Positions 41,814 through 50,519 of a DNA stretch of 50,530 bases are shown in pieces. Both the position numbers and the translations under genes were made by a program. The DNA is taken from assembly GCA_019694465.1 (NCBI GenBank), contig JAIBBV010000022.1, forward strand, positions 1 to 50,530, read 5' to 3'. A model generated the notes under the pieces. The model did not search any database, was not told the DNA's origin, and saw nothing but the letters and a program-made list of their open reading frames with translations. This DNA is from Oligoflexia bacterium (GTDB lineage Bacteria; Bdellovibrionota_C; UBA2361; JAFLCA01). The stretch's first letter is position 1. Each line of letters opens with the position of its first letter.

Positions 41814-42983
41814 CTAAAAATAAGACTCCAGCTTCCCGCGCCGTTTAACATCTAGGGTCGCACAATGGAAAGTGCCACCGAACAGTGTGTACCACATGAA
41901 TGGACAAGGAATAGGCTCGAAACCCCATTTTTCCATAGCCTTGATCATTGATACCTGAGATGCCTCAACAACAACACGCTTGGGGTCAAGCATGAGGACG
42001 TTAAGATTGATCCACTTACTAACCATTGAAAATTTGCGCGCTAGTCCCAAATGTGTCCGTGGAGCGGGATCAGGCTCTGGGCCTTCCAAGATTTCCCACG
42101 ATTTAAACATTGGGGGGATTTTTGACTTTTGCATCCACTCCCTGTTGACCAGTAATTTGCCAGGAGCTAGAGGCATAAATGTTGAGTCCACATGCATGGG
42201 ATGTGGACAAGATGATTCGATTACATGCAGATTATATTCTTCACCTAAGAATCTTCTTAACCATTCAATGCCAAGATCGTTTGTGACATTACTTTTCTGA
42301 ATAAAGATGTCTCGACCACAGCGTATACAGTCAGCTGCGTCAAATACGGGCTCTATTTCGTTGACCAAATAGGACCGGTCAGGACCAACAGTCGAAATTT
42401 GGTGGTCCTGTTTGTTCAGAGAATCCTTTAACTCTGGCTTAGGCGCTGCAACCCACTTCGCGCCAGCCAAGAAGTACTCTTTCATCAGAGATCTGTAAGC
42501 GAAAGTTTCAAAATATCTGGAGCGCCAAGCCATCGGTGTTTCGATAATTTGGTCCCCAACAACTAACACTCCATCGCGTGGGCAAGAGGAGCAGAAGCCT
42601 CGTGATTGCCAATACGGGTTCCCGTACTTATGTGAAAATGGAACAACATCCGGTCGCTTGACCCGAATTCCACGCGACCGGAGTAACTCAACAAATCCTT
42701 CAAGCTGTTCTTGCGCATTGCGTATGAATGAACTTGGGTAGGGTCTACCTCCAGCAAATAGATATAGGAAACGCTTCCACTTAGGAAATTTGTAAATCAC
42801 TTGCTGCTCATAAGATGGAATAGTAGCACCATCTAAGCGTCCGACAATTACTTCCTCTAGCGGGTCCCATTCGTTGTAAGAACATACAGGGCTCTGTAAT
42901 TGATGCTTAGAACCATTCAGAGCTCCGTTCCCATTCTGGATGCTGGTTACCGAGCCGGTCACTTCGTTATGGTGTTGATCCAT
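41814..42983 (-). CDS. Amidinotransferase (glycine/inosamine amidinotransferase family)
   Basis: 389 residues. These enzymes move an amidino group from arginine to an amine through a covalent amidino-cysteine. The catalytic residues are visible: Asp215 in EPVFDAADCIRCG, His264 in HPMHVDSTFMPLAPG and Cys374 in FGGTFHCATLDVKR; the 49-residue Asp-to-His spacing equals that of mitochondrial AGAT. A Cys-rich loop GFCSSCPRDG is typical of the family. The first 30 residues are polar and probably disordered. The acceptor could be an amino sugar, an aminocyclitol or an amino acid. It is the first gene of a four-gene minus-strand unit with an epimerase, GT2 and ChbG, which points to a glycan or glycoside. 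Confidence 0.92.
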   Translation of the reverse strand: MDQHHNEVTGSVTSIQNGNGALNGSKHQLQSPVCSYNEWDPLEEVIVGRLDGATIPSYEQQVIYKFPKWKRFLYLFAGGRPYPSSFIRNAQEQLEGFVELLRSRGIRVKRPDVVPFSHKYGNPYWQSRGFCSSCPRDGVLVVGDQIIETPMAWRSRYFETFAYRSLMKEYFLAGAKWVAAPKPELKDSLNKQDHQISTVGPDRSYLVNEIEPVFDAADCIRCGRDIFIQKSNVTNDLGIEWLRRFLGEEYNLHVIESSCPHPMHVDSTFMPLAPGKLLVNREWMQKSKIPPMFKSWEILEGPEPDPAPRTHLGLARKFSMVSKWINLNVLMLDPKRVVVEASQVSMIKAMEKWGFEPIPCPFMWYTLFGGTFHCATLDVKRRGKLESYF

Positions 42984-43225
42984 AGGTTGTTCACTGCCTG
43001 TAGGAATAATGTGATGATGTTACTAGGAACCAAGAATTGACGGAGGTATGCTACAGAATTGATATCATGGAGTCAAAAGCTCGTAGGGTACTGGAATTGA
43101 TTGTATTTGAGTGTGATAACTCGGGTGAATCTTGCAGAAGAATATGGAGTGATTAATTTCGCTTCGACGAGCTTTAGCATGCGATTGCTGCACCCTGACT
43201 ATTCAGGGCGTTGCGAAGGTTACTT

Positions 43226-44428
43226 ATGCATTTGATCGTTGTTGGGTTGGCAATTCTGGGGCACGGCATGCTGTGGATCGGGATCCTCAATCGCTTGCAT
43301 GCGAGAGCGATTGCGTTGTCTGTCCTAGGATGTATCGAGCTTTTCATTATCGCCTGGACCGCAATATTTTGCTGGTTGTTGTTTTCTTACGGTATTAACT
43401 CAAATTTTGGTATCGAGGCTTTACCATTCCCTCTAAAGCTCTACATCTCTCTTACATTAGCGATTTTGGTCTTAGGTGCAGGCCACTTAGCTTGGCTACG
43501 AACACGCCCAGCACCCTCATGCCTGTTAGCAGCCTCGGGCCATTGTGTTGATGTCGTAGATCAATTGGGGTTCATTCCTACAGGAAGTGGACTCGGTAGC
43601 TTATTGACATCAGCATCATGGAATGAGTGCTTCAAGTTGGAGATCACACATAAAACACTGCGCTTACCCCGACTTCCGGAGACAATGTCAGGATTTAGGA
43701 TTGTGCAGTGGTCGGATATGCATTTTACCGGGAGCATTGGACGAGAGTACTTTGAATTTGTGGCCGAAGAGACTCGACGACTTGCTCCACATATGATCGT
43801 GATCACTGGAGATTTTCATAACACCTGGGAATGTCGCGATTGGTTTAAAACGACCGTTGGAAATCTTAAGGCCCCTGAAGGAGTCTACTTTATTCTTGGC
43901 AATCATGACTTGAGATCTGGGCAATGTAATCTTCTGCGGTCGCTATTGCAATCTTTTGGATTGATCTACGTTGGCGGTAAAGCCTTGTCGCATCAAACAG
44001 CGGGGGGGAGAATTCTATTAGCGGGAAACGAGCTGCCCTGGATTAAGCCTGCCCCCGTGTTGGATAGCGAATCAAGTATTATTGCAATGGGGGAGGCGGA
44101 GTTTGGTCGCACCGCCTATGCTTTGCGTTTATTACTTTCCCACTCACCAGATCAGATTGCATGGGCTCGTCGGCATAAATTTGATTTGATACTTGCCGGT
44201 CATACACACGGGGGACAGATCTGTTTGCCACTGATCGGTCCAATACTTTGCCCGAGTAGTTATGGCACTCGGTTCGCTGGTGGCGTATTTGAACTTGGAG
44301 ACTCCATTATGCATGTTACTCGAGGTCTATCAGGAGGGGAGCCAATACGATTTCGCTGCTTGCCAGAACTCGCTTGTCTGGAATTGCGGACAACTAGTGA
44401 GACAGAATTGTACAAGCGTTCAAGGTGA
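43226..44428 (+). CDS. Membrane-anchored calcineurin-like metallophosphoesterase (YkuE/LpxG-like)
   Basis: 400 residues from the ATG at 43226 with GAAGGT six bases upstream. Three or four hydrophobic helices fill residues 1-95. The phosphoesterase follows: RIVQWSDMHFTG, VITGDFHNTW, FILGNHDLRSG and LAGHTHGGQI, which give all the metal ligands of a two-metal site. The layout is that of YkuE/LpxG-type enzymes, some of which hydrolyse UDP-diacylglucosamine or undecaprenyl-diphosphate compounds; the exact substrate is not determinable. It is divergent from the amidinotransferase unit, 242 nt apart, and is probably monocistronic. Confidence 0.9.
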   Translation: MHLIVVGLAILGHGMLWIGILNRLHARAIALSVLGCIELFIIAWTAIFCWLLFSYGINSNFGIEALPFPLKLYISLTLAILVLGAGHLAWLRTRPAPSCLLAASGHCVDVVDQLGFIPTGSGLGSLLTSASWNECFKLEITHKTLRLPRLPETMSGFRIVQWSDMHFTGSIGREYFEFVAEETRRLAPHMIVITGDFHNTWECRDWFKTTVGNLKAPEGVYFILGNHDLRSGQCNLLRSLLQSFGLIYVGGKALSHQTAGGRILLAGNELPWIKPAPVLDSESSIIAMGEAEFGRTAYALRLLLSHSPDQIAWARRHKFDLILAGHTHGGQICLPLIGPILCPSSYGTRFAGGVFELGDSIMHVTRGLSGGEPIRFRCLPELACLELRTTSETELYKRSR

Positions 44429-44573
44429 AAACATCGCCCTGCTACTGATTGAAAACCTTCAGCCTATATGCTGGGGCATTCCCTTGATTTTATTAATCTT
44501 TAACTTACACCAATATTATATTGGCTCTTTAAGCTCTAAGTTTGGTCGGTGCGACTAGATCTCAGAGCGGGAG

Positions 44574-45584
44574 TTATTGCCCTTTCAACGAAAGTAGGTC
44601 CTGCAAGTTTGTGTCGAGAACATATCCTGCCTGGTGAGCACGTTTTAATAAGTTCCAGTAGTAACGGAAAGATGCTCGGTCATGCAAAGTATTGTCTAAT
44701 TTAATAGGGCCCCAGTGAGCACGAATTGCACCTTCGATCACTCGTGTAGCCACTGTTACTTCATCTTCCGATGGGCGCATCGCTTTTATGATTGGCTCAA
44801 TCTGGCTTGGGTGAATGCTCCACATGCGCGTGAAGCCATAGCGAGTTCGTGCAATTTGAGCGTCATTGAACGTCTGCTGGGTGTCAGCGAAGGCAGTTGT
44901 AACATTGTGTGCTGCAGCAATGCCATGTGCACAGGCAGCCGCAACAATATTTGTTTTCGCACGAACTATTAGCTGATGCTCAAATTGGCCAGGGCTACGC
45001 ATGCAAGTGGCTGGTATGACCCCCGAGTGTTCGGAGACAAAGTCCATTAGTCCGAAGTCTAAGCAGCGCACGCCTTCTACTGCGGCGATTTCACTTACGC
45101 TATCTAGCGCAGATAGCGTCTCGATCAGCACATGCAGTGGGATACCCCGTTTCAGCTTATGTTTCTTAGCGCAACTTTTAACGTATGTCGCAACAGAGCG
45201 AAGCTGTTGGGCAGATTTAACTTTGGGAACAGTAATATGAGAGATCTGGGCTCCCAAAGCAGCTATGATAGTAGAAACTTCCTTTCGCCAAAACGATGAG
45301 CTGCCATCATGAATTCGTAGGCCAATATTCTGCTCATGTTTGAATTCAGAGCTCAGCACGTTCACATATGCTGCTAGTAATTGACTCTCTTCACCTGCAA
45401 CTGCGCCATCCTCTAGATCGCAAGTAATGTCGAATGCTAGAGCGCTATTACGGCGGAGGTCTACCGCCTTTGCTAGGTAGTCAATACGCCCAACGTAGTG
45501 GTCGCAACAAGTAATCGCCAGCGGCGCTTGGGAGCCAAAAAGTACTTGCTCAGGGTGGATTGAAATTGCGGATTTCCTAGCCAT
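44574..45584 (-). CDS. HpcH/HpaI aldolase family, citrate-lyase-beta/malyl-CoA-lyase-like
   Basis: 336 residues. The TIM-barrel signature residues are FDITCDLEDGAV with the acidic metal ligands, ITVPKVKSAQQL, LIETLSALDSVSEIAA with the conserved Glu, and DFGLMDFVSEHSG; the C-terminal GFTRMWSIHPSQIEPI is the hallmark of the CitE/Mcl group. Members cleave or form malyl-, citramalyl- or citryl-CoA or act as thioesterases. The substrate is not clear. Subunits of citrate lyase (CitD, CitF) are not present, which favours a CoA-ester lyase or related enzyme. It is divergent from the DAHP synthase gene. Confidence 0.88.
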   Translation of the reverse strand: MARKSAISIHPEQVLFGSQAPLAITCCDHYVGRIDYLAKAVDLRRNSALAFDITCDLEDGAVAGEESQLLAAYVNVLSSEFKHEQNIGLRIHDGSSSFWRKEVSTIIAALGAQISHITVPKVKSAQQLRSVATYVKSCAKKHKLKRGIPLHVLIETLSALDSVSEIAAVEGVRCLDFGLMDFVSEHSGVIPATCMRSPGQFEHQLIVRAKTNIVAAACAHGIAAAHNVTTAFADTQQTFNDAQIARTRYGFTRMWSIHPSQIEPIIKAMRPSEDEVTVATRVIEGAIRAHWGPIKLDNTLHDRASFRYYWNLLKRAHQAGYVLDTNLQDLLSLKGQ

Positions 45585-45744
45585 AACTAACCAATCAATT
45601 TAACGGCAAAAGTACCACTCTATTAACGTCCGGACTCTGAATTCTATCCCTCAAAGCTTGCTTACTGAGCGAATGCATCAGAAAATGGGCGTCGCTTAGC
45701 TATGGCAGTCTAAAGACACACCTCTAGCAGGCATAAGTAATAAT

Positions 45745-45771
45745 GTCGCAGACTTTAGGTAATTCTGCGAC
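45745..45771 (+). promoter_or_regulatory. Hairpin in the DAHP synthase leader
   Basis: GTCGCAGA and TCTGCGAC form a perfect 8-bp stem around an 11-nt loop, 68 nt before the DAHP synthase ATG. No T tract follows, so it is a leader hairpin or operator rather than a terminator. The remaining gap, 45585-45839, shows no gene. Confidence 0.4.
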
Positions 45772-45839
45772 TGTCGAACTCGGCCCACTAGTCGGTGTAG
45801 TTTTGCCCGGGCCCATGTATTCGATCTGAGTGGTAGGTT

Positions 45840-46937
45840 ATGGTTATCGTAATGCAACGTGGGGCATCGATACTTGAGACCAAAGAGGTCTTAAGACAAC
45901 TGGCTGGCTTGGGTCTCGAAGCCCGAGTAGTAGACTTTCCCGATGGGCCGAATATTGTTGTGCCTGGAGTCGGGGCCACCACCGCATATAAATGCTTAGA
46001 GGAATTGCCGGGAGTAAAAGAAGTGCGCCTGGTTTCTTCCTCGTTCAAGCTTAGTTCTCGAGAGTTTAAAGAGCAGAACTCAGTAGTATCCCTTAGCCCG
46101 CAAGTCGAGGTTGGGGGAAGCGAAATAGCTTTGATCGCCGGGCCATGCGCCGTGGAATCAGAGGAACAAATAGTAGCTACAGCCAAAGCAGTAGCCGCGG
46201 CGGGAGCAACTGCCCTGCGAGGCGGTGCCTTTAAGCCGCGTACTTCCGTATATAGTTTCCAAGGTTTAGGAGAGGAAGGGATACGACTTTTGCGCATCGC
46301 GCGTGAAGAGTCTGGCTTGCCAATTGTGACTGAGTTTTTAGATTGTGAATCGCTTGAGCTTTTTGGTGATGATGTTGATGTGATTCAAATTGGCGCCCGT
46401 AGTATGCAAAATTTTCCACTACTTCGCGCTGCTGGAGAATCTGGAAAGCCGGTGCTCTTGAAACGGGCTATGATGGCAACTGCTGAAGAGCTTCTACAGT
46501 CGGCCGAGTATATACTCGCTGCGGGTAACCCGCGGGTAATATTGTGCGAGCGTGGAATCAGAAGTTTTGAACCTTCCACTCGTAATTGTTTAGATTTGAA
46601 TACAGTTGCAGTGCTTAAAGAGAAATCGCATCTTCCGGTGATCGTTGATCCTAGTCATGGTACAGGCGTCGCTCGTTATGTTGCTCCCTTGAGCAAGGCT
46701 GCCATCGCATGCGGAGCAGACGGGCTGTTGGTTGAAGTGCATGTGGATCCGCAGGCAGCACTTAGCGATGCTGCGCAAACAATTAACCCTGCACAGTTCC
46801 AGAACTTAGTTGAGGAGCTTATGCCTGTGGCGCAAGCCGTGGGCCGCCAAATTTCCGCATCAGAGTCCTCTAGGGTGGCTTCGCCTGCGCAGTTTAGTGG
46901 GCTGCGTGGAAGCGTGCGATTCTTTTTCCCTGGTTAG
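45840..46937 (+). CDS. aroF: 3-deoxy-7-phosphoheptulonate (DAHP) synthase, type I-beta with regulatory domain
   Basis: 365 residues. The first 75 form a ferredoxin-like regulatory domain as in Thermotoga-type DAHP synthases, where it mediates feedback inhibition by aromatic amino acids. The barrel carries LIAGPCAVESEEQI, RGGAFKPRTSVYSFQG, IQIGARSMQNFPLL, VLLKRAMMAT, ILCERGIRSFE and VIVDPSHGTG, with the Cys, His, Glu and Asp metal ligands in place. The reaction condenses PEP and erythrose 4-phosphate, the first step of the shikimate pathway; aroB in this window takes the product. The C terminus is about 25 residues longer than needed (SASESSRVASPAQF). The symbol is generic for the family. Confidence 0.94.
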   Translation: MVIVMQRGASILETKEVLRQLAGLGLEARVVDFPDGPNIVVPGVGATTAYKCLEELPGVKEVRLVSSSFKLSSREFKEQNSVVSLSPQVEVGGSEIALIAGPCAVESEEQIVATAKAVAAAGATALRGGAFKPRTSVYSFQGLGEEGIRLLRIAREESGLPIVTEFLDCESLELFGDDVDVIQIGARSMQNFPLLRAAGESGKPVLLKRAMMATAEELLQSAEYILAAGNPRVILCERGIRSFEPSTRNCLDLNTVAVLKEKSHLPVIVDPSHGTGVARYVAPLSKAAIACGADGLLVEVHVDPQAALSDAAQTINPAQFQNLVEELMPVAQAVGRQISASESSRVASPAQFSGLRGSVRFFFPG

Positions 46938-47129
46938 ATTGACTCAAAATACGTTAGAAAGTGATTTTTGTATAAATTTAGGGTAGTTAGGTCGGCAATG
47001 GGTGATTTATTTTATGAGCGGAACATGTTAGCCTACCATCCGTAATAGTGCTGATATTCGAACCTACGGTTTTCCCCACGAGTGAATAATTTATTGGATG
47101 CTCTCGTCAAGTTTGACGAGTGTTAAACT

Positions 47130-48266
47130 ATGGCGCTTTTTGACGAAATACGTGGAGAATCTGCCCAACGCGCATGTGGGTTTGCCCGAGCTGCTGATGC
47201 AGAGCTAAGTGGTGCCGATCAGATCTGGTCGACTTATGTAGGCAGCGTTGGCAGATCAGAGGTAGCACTGCTAGGTGAGCATGCTGATGCAGCTCTTGTG
47301 CGTGTGCATGAAACAGTAGTTGACCGCTTGGCCCGCTCTTTGGGTGGTTCCTGGCATACGCTGTGGCAAATTGACGGACCTCCTGGACTAGACCGGATGT
47401 CGCTTGCGGCCAGAAATGAGGCGATGACGCAGTTCGATGCTGACAGGCGTGCGGTAGGTCGTTTAATGACGCACTTTCGTGCATACATCGCAGATCTTGG
47501 TTTCTCTCAATTTAGCGAGGCTGAAAGGCCATTTTGTGGTGCGCAGACTCCACTTCGGGAAAGCGGCGTTGTAGTTGGCGCAGATGGTTCGCGTCACAGA
47601 TTTGCTCTTGTACGAGTGCGTAGCACTTCAAACGAGCCGCTTGCCTTCTGGGAGCGTTATGGTTTTCGGTACCCCAGTGATACTCATGTCTACATGCAAC
47701 TTCTTGAAAAGTCTCTGCCGCCGGGGTCAGATCAGTCGCCATTCACAATTCGAATTTTAATGTCGCCTGATGCTTTTAATTTCGAATTGCGTGAGCTTAG
47801 GCTTCGTTTCCGTGATTATAGCGGGCAAGCGTTGGCCTACTCAGGTGTTTCTGAGGAAGGGGGCGGTTCTCCTAACATTCGGCCTTGGGCTTGGAATGTA
47901 CTTTTAACAGCATTGGCTCACCGAATTGAGCGGAGAGATGGATCAAGAACAGTTCTGCCATATTTGCATGGCGAGCAAGTTAGATACGACGCTCTTGAGC
48001 AAGATTTGCAGATTCAAAGCCTAGCACCTACTCCATATCGCTTTCGTATTGCCGGCAACGATAGATTAGCGGGCTCTTCAAACGATTCTCGAGGATGGTT
48101 GCCATTCCAAGCTGCTGCTGACATCGGCTTGCCAACTGAGCGGGGTTTAAACACTTTTCGAGTTGTCACGAACTTTGGTACTTTCTTTGTTGCTTTTCAC
48201 TACAACCCTAGCTCGGGTGACGTAAACTACCAGTGTGAGTTAAGGCCTTCTCGGACTAGTCGATAG
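47130..48266 (+). CDS. Unknown soluble protein
   Basis: 378 residues, not recognised. Residues about 1-130 look helical, with many Ala, Arg and Asp; the rest is beta-rich with several short motifs (RHRFALVRVRS, FTIRILMSPDAFNFELREL, FRVVTNFGTFFVAFHYNPS). There is no signal peptide or membrane segment. The ATG at 47130 has only a weak purine stretch ahead. It stands alone between DAHP synthase and the pst operon, with 192 nt before it and 317 nt after it. No homologue family can be named. Confidence 0.65.
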   Translation: MALFDEIRGESAQRACGFARAADAELSGADQIWSTYVGSVGRSEVALLGEHADAALVRVHETVVDRLARSLGGSWHTLWQIDGPPGLDRMSLAARNEAMTQFDADRRAVGRLMTHFRAYIADLGFSQFSEAERPFCGAQTPLRESGVVVGADGSRHRFALVRVRSTSNEPLAFWERYGFRYPSDTHVYMQLLEKSLPPGSDQSPFTIRILMSPDAFNFELRELRLRFRDYSGQALAYSGVSEEGGGSPNIRPWAWNVLLTALAHRIERRDGSRTVLPYLHGEQVRYDALEQDLQIQSLAPTPYRFRIAGNDRLAGSSNDSRGWLPFQAAADIGLPTERGLNTFRVVTNFGTFFVAFHYNPSSGDVNYQCELRPSRTSR

Positions 48267-48453
48267 TAATTTCTTGATTGTGGCCAATATTTTTTGCATG
48301 CCTAGGATTGCTTCGGCGGTCTGCTACGCATCACTCGTCCCCGTGAGGTATGCCCGTCATTGCTGGGCGGCGCGCACAAAGTGCGGGTCAACGAAGCAAA
48401 CCATTGCTAATTAAATGCCCCAATCACTTCACGCCGTAATCAATGGTAGTTTT

Positions 48454-48497
48454 TGCTAATCAAATTCTAACATCTCTTTCGCTCCCGTCTAACGCAA
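48454..48497 (+). promoter_or_regulatory. Candidate Pho-box-like direct repeats
   Basis: Four consecutive 11-bp units start at 48454, 48465, 48476 and 48487: TGCTAATCAAA, TTCTAACATCT, CTTTCGCTCCC and GTCTAACGCAA. Three of them share xxCTAAY. The 11-bp spacing is that of PhoB-type direct repeats, and the site precedes pstS, the classic PhoB target, by 86 nt. The sequence does not match the E. coli consensus closely. The gap 48267-48583 otherwise holds small GC-rich hairpins (48352-48368) and no gene. Confidence 0.4.
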
Positions 48498-48583
48498 ATC
48501 CAGGACTTTCGTGAATGTTTCCGCTAGTGTTCTGTGCGAGTTGCGGAAACGCGATGCAGGCATTTTTATTGGGAGCTATCCTT

Positions 48584-49621
48584 ATGAGATCGACTCGAGC
48601 TGTAATTCATGGAATCACTAGTGCCACTATTTTGTCCGCTGGTGTTGCAATGGCGGCGGTGCCCACTGGGCTAAATGGCACAATAAAGGTTGATGGTTCT
48701 AGCACCGTTTACCCCATCACTGAGGCTGTGGCTGAGGAGTTCGGACGGCACGCTCAGGCTGTGAAGGTTACTGTGGGAATTTCAGGGACTGGCGGCGGAT
48801 TTAAGAAATTCTGTGCAGGAGAGACTGACATTTCTGACGCTTCGCGCCCAATAAAGGGTGCTGAAATAGATCTTTGTAGACAGCATGGCGTCGAGTATGT
48901 CGAGTTGCCGATTGCATATGATGCTCTATCAATTGTAGTTAGCAAGAAAAACACCTGGCTGCACAGTATTACCGTAACTGAGTTGAAAAAGCTTTGGGAG
49001 CCACAGGCCCAAGGCAAGGTCAGCACTTGGAACCAGATTCGCCCAGAATGGCCGAATCAGCCTATTCACCTCTTTGGTCCAGGTGTGGACTCAGGCACGT
49101 TCGACTATTTCACAGAGGCGATAGTAGGTAAGGAGGACGCGAGTCGCGGAGACTACACAAGTAGTGAGGATGATAACGTTCTAGTGCAGGGAGTTTCGCA
49201 AGATGAAGGAGCGCTTGGATTCTTTGGATTTGCCTACTATCAAGAAAATAAAGAACGACTTCGAGCTTTGGCAATAGATGACGAAATAGATAATGATGGT
49301 AAGGGTGCAGTTGAGCCAAATTCCCAAACAGTTTTGAATGAAACATATAAGCCTCTTGCCCGACCTCTTTTTGTATATGTGCGCACAGAAGCCTTGGGAC
49401 GACCAGAAGTCGATAAATTTGTGTCTTACTATTTGGCACAGGGTCGCACTCTTGTCTCGGAGGTGGGCTATGTTCCGTTAGCTGAAGGAATTCAAGCTTT
49501 GGCAGTTCGACGCTTTGAGAAGCGAATTGCCGGTAGCGTTTATACAAACGTTGATAATAAGGCGAGCTTAAGTCTTGATAAGCTCCTTACTTCGCAAACT
49601 GGTTCAGAAAGCAAAGGATAA
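48584..49621 (+). CDS. pstS: Phosphate ABC transporter substrate-binding protein
   Basis: 345 residues from the ATG at 48584, which has GGGAG eight bases upstream; in-frame ATGs from 48515 would precede the signal peptide and are unlikely. The signal peptide (MRSTRAVIHG through AMAA) predicts a periplasmic protein. Phosphate contacts lie in VDGSSTVYPITEAVAEEF, GTGGGFKKFCAGETDISDAS and GPGVDSGTFDYF. It captures phosphate for the PstCAB importer. pstC follows 4 nt downstream. The direct repeats at 48454-48497 may be its PhoB site. Confidence 0.95.
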   Translation: MRSTRAVIHGITSATILSAGVAMAAVPTGLNGTIKVDGSSTVYPITEAVAEEFGRHAQAVKVTVGISGTGGGFKKFCAGETDISDASRPIKGAEIDLCRQHGVEYVELPIAYDALSIVVSKKNTWLHSITVTELKKLWEPQAQGKVSTWNQIRPEWPNQPIHLFGPGVDSGTFDYFTEAIVGKEDASRGDYTSSEDDNVLVQGVSQDEGALGFFGFAYYQENKERLRALAIDDEIDNDGKGAVEPNSQTVLNETYKPLARPLFVYVRTEALGRPEVDKFVSYYLAQGRTLVSEVGYVPLAEGIQALAVRRFEKRIAGSVYTNVDNKASLSLDKLLTSQTGSESKG

Positions 49622-49625
49622 AAAT

Positions 49626-50519
49626 TTGAAGATTTTAACAAAGAGAAAGCTCTCGGAGGATTTAATCCATTGCTTTCTCTTTGTATGCGGAACTATTTCA
49701 GTCTTTACAACTATAGCAATTGTGGGCGTTCTTCTTTATGAGAGCGCCGCTTTTTTTTCCGAAGTCTCAATATTTGATTTCCTTACTGACTCAGAATGGA
49801 CGCCGCTATTTAGCGAAAAGCATTTTGGTATTCTCCCGCTACTTTGTGGAACAGTTCTTACTACCTTTGTTTCGGTGCTGTTTGCGTTACCTTTTGGTTT
49901 ATTGATTGCAATTTATTTGGGTGAGTATGCTTCGCCACGCGTGAGAAAATGCATAAAGCCAGCACTTGAGGTATTGGCAGGAATCCCCACCATAGTTTAT
50001 GGATACTTTGCCTTGTTGTTTATCACTCCAAATTTGCAAAAATTCATTCCAGGGTTGGATGGCTTCAACGCACTAAGTGCGAGTATCGCGATAGCAATCA
50101 TGATAGTACCAATGATTGCCTCACTTAGTGAAGATGCCATATTTGCTGTTCCGGTCTCGCTCAAGCAGGGAGCATATGCACTTGGATCAAATCGATTACA
50201 AATGATAATTGGAGTGCTAATTCCCTCAGCCTTCGGAGGAATCGCGGCGTCAGTCATTTTGGCTGTTTCACGGGCTATTGGTGAAACTATGATTGTTGCA
50301 ATTGCGGCCGGACAACAACCGAGCTTAAGTCTCAATCCAGCGCATTCAGTTGAAACAATGACCGCATATATTGTGCAAGTGTCGTTGGGCGACACGCCTC
50401 ACGGGACGCTAGAGTACCACACTATTTTTGCAGTAGGTTTGATGTTGTTCGTGTTAACTTTTCTTCTCAATATCCTTAGTAACAGTCTTAAAAAAGCCTA
50501 TCATCGTGCAGCTGTATGA
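49626..50519 (+). CDS. pstC: Phosphate ABC transporter permease PstC
   Basis: 297 residues from a TTG at 49626 with AAAGGA seven bases upstream; earlier in-frame codons lie inside pstS. Six hydrophobic helices are visible. The permease signature region reads EVLAGIPTIVYGYFALLF, then ALSASIAIAIMIVPMIASLSEDAI and the coupling loop LKQGAYALGSNRLQMI, ending SRAIGETMIVAIAAGQ. This is the PstC pattern, with a larger periplasmic loop after the first helix than PstA. The stop codon overlaps the ATG of the next frame (ATGA). Confidence 0.95.
   Translation: MKILTKRKLSEDLIHCFLFVCGTISVFTTIAIVGVLLYESAAFFSEVSIFDFLTDSEWTPLFSEKHFGILPLLCGTVLTTFVSVLFALPFGLLIAIYLGEYASPRVRKCIKPALEVLAGIPTIVYGYFALLFITPNLQKFIPGLDGFNALSASIAIAIMIVPMIASLSEDAIFAVPVSLKQGAYALGSNRLQMIIGVLIPSAFGGIAASVILAVSRAIGETMIVAIAAGQQPSLSLNPAHSVETMTAYIVQVSLGDTPHGTLEYHTIFAVGLMLFVLTFLLNILSNSLKKAYHRAAV

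Noticed and set aside
34824..42983. Saxitoxin- or streptomycin-type cluster
   Set aside because: Although amidino- and carbamoyltransferases occur in both, the window lacks their signature enzymes (polyketide-type SxtA, inosose dehydrogenase and aminotransferases).
45743..45829. Leader peptide (28 codons) before DAHP synthase
   Set aside because: Weak ribosome binding site and no cluster of Phe, Tyr or Trp codons.
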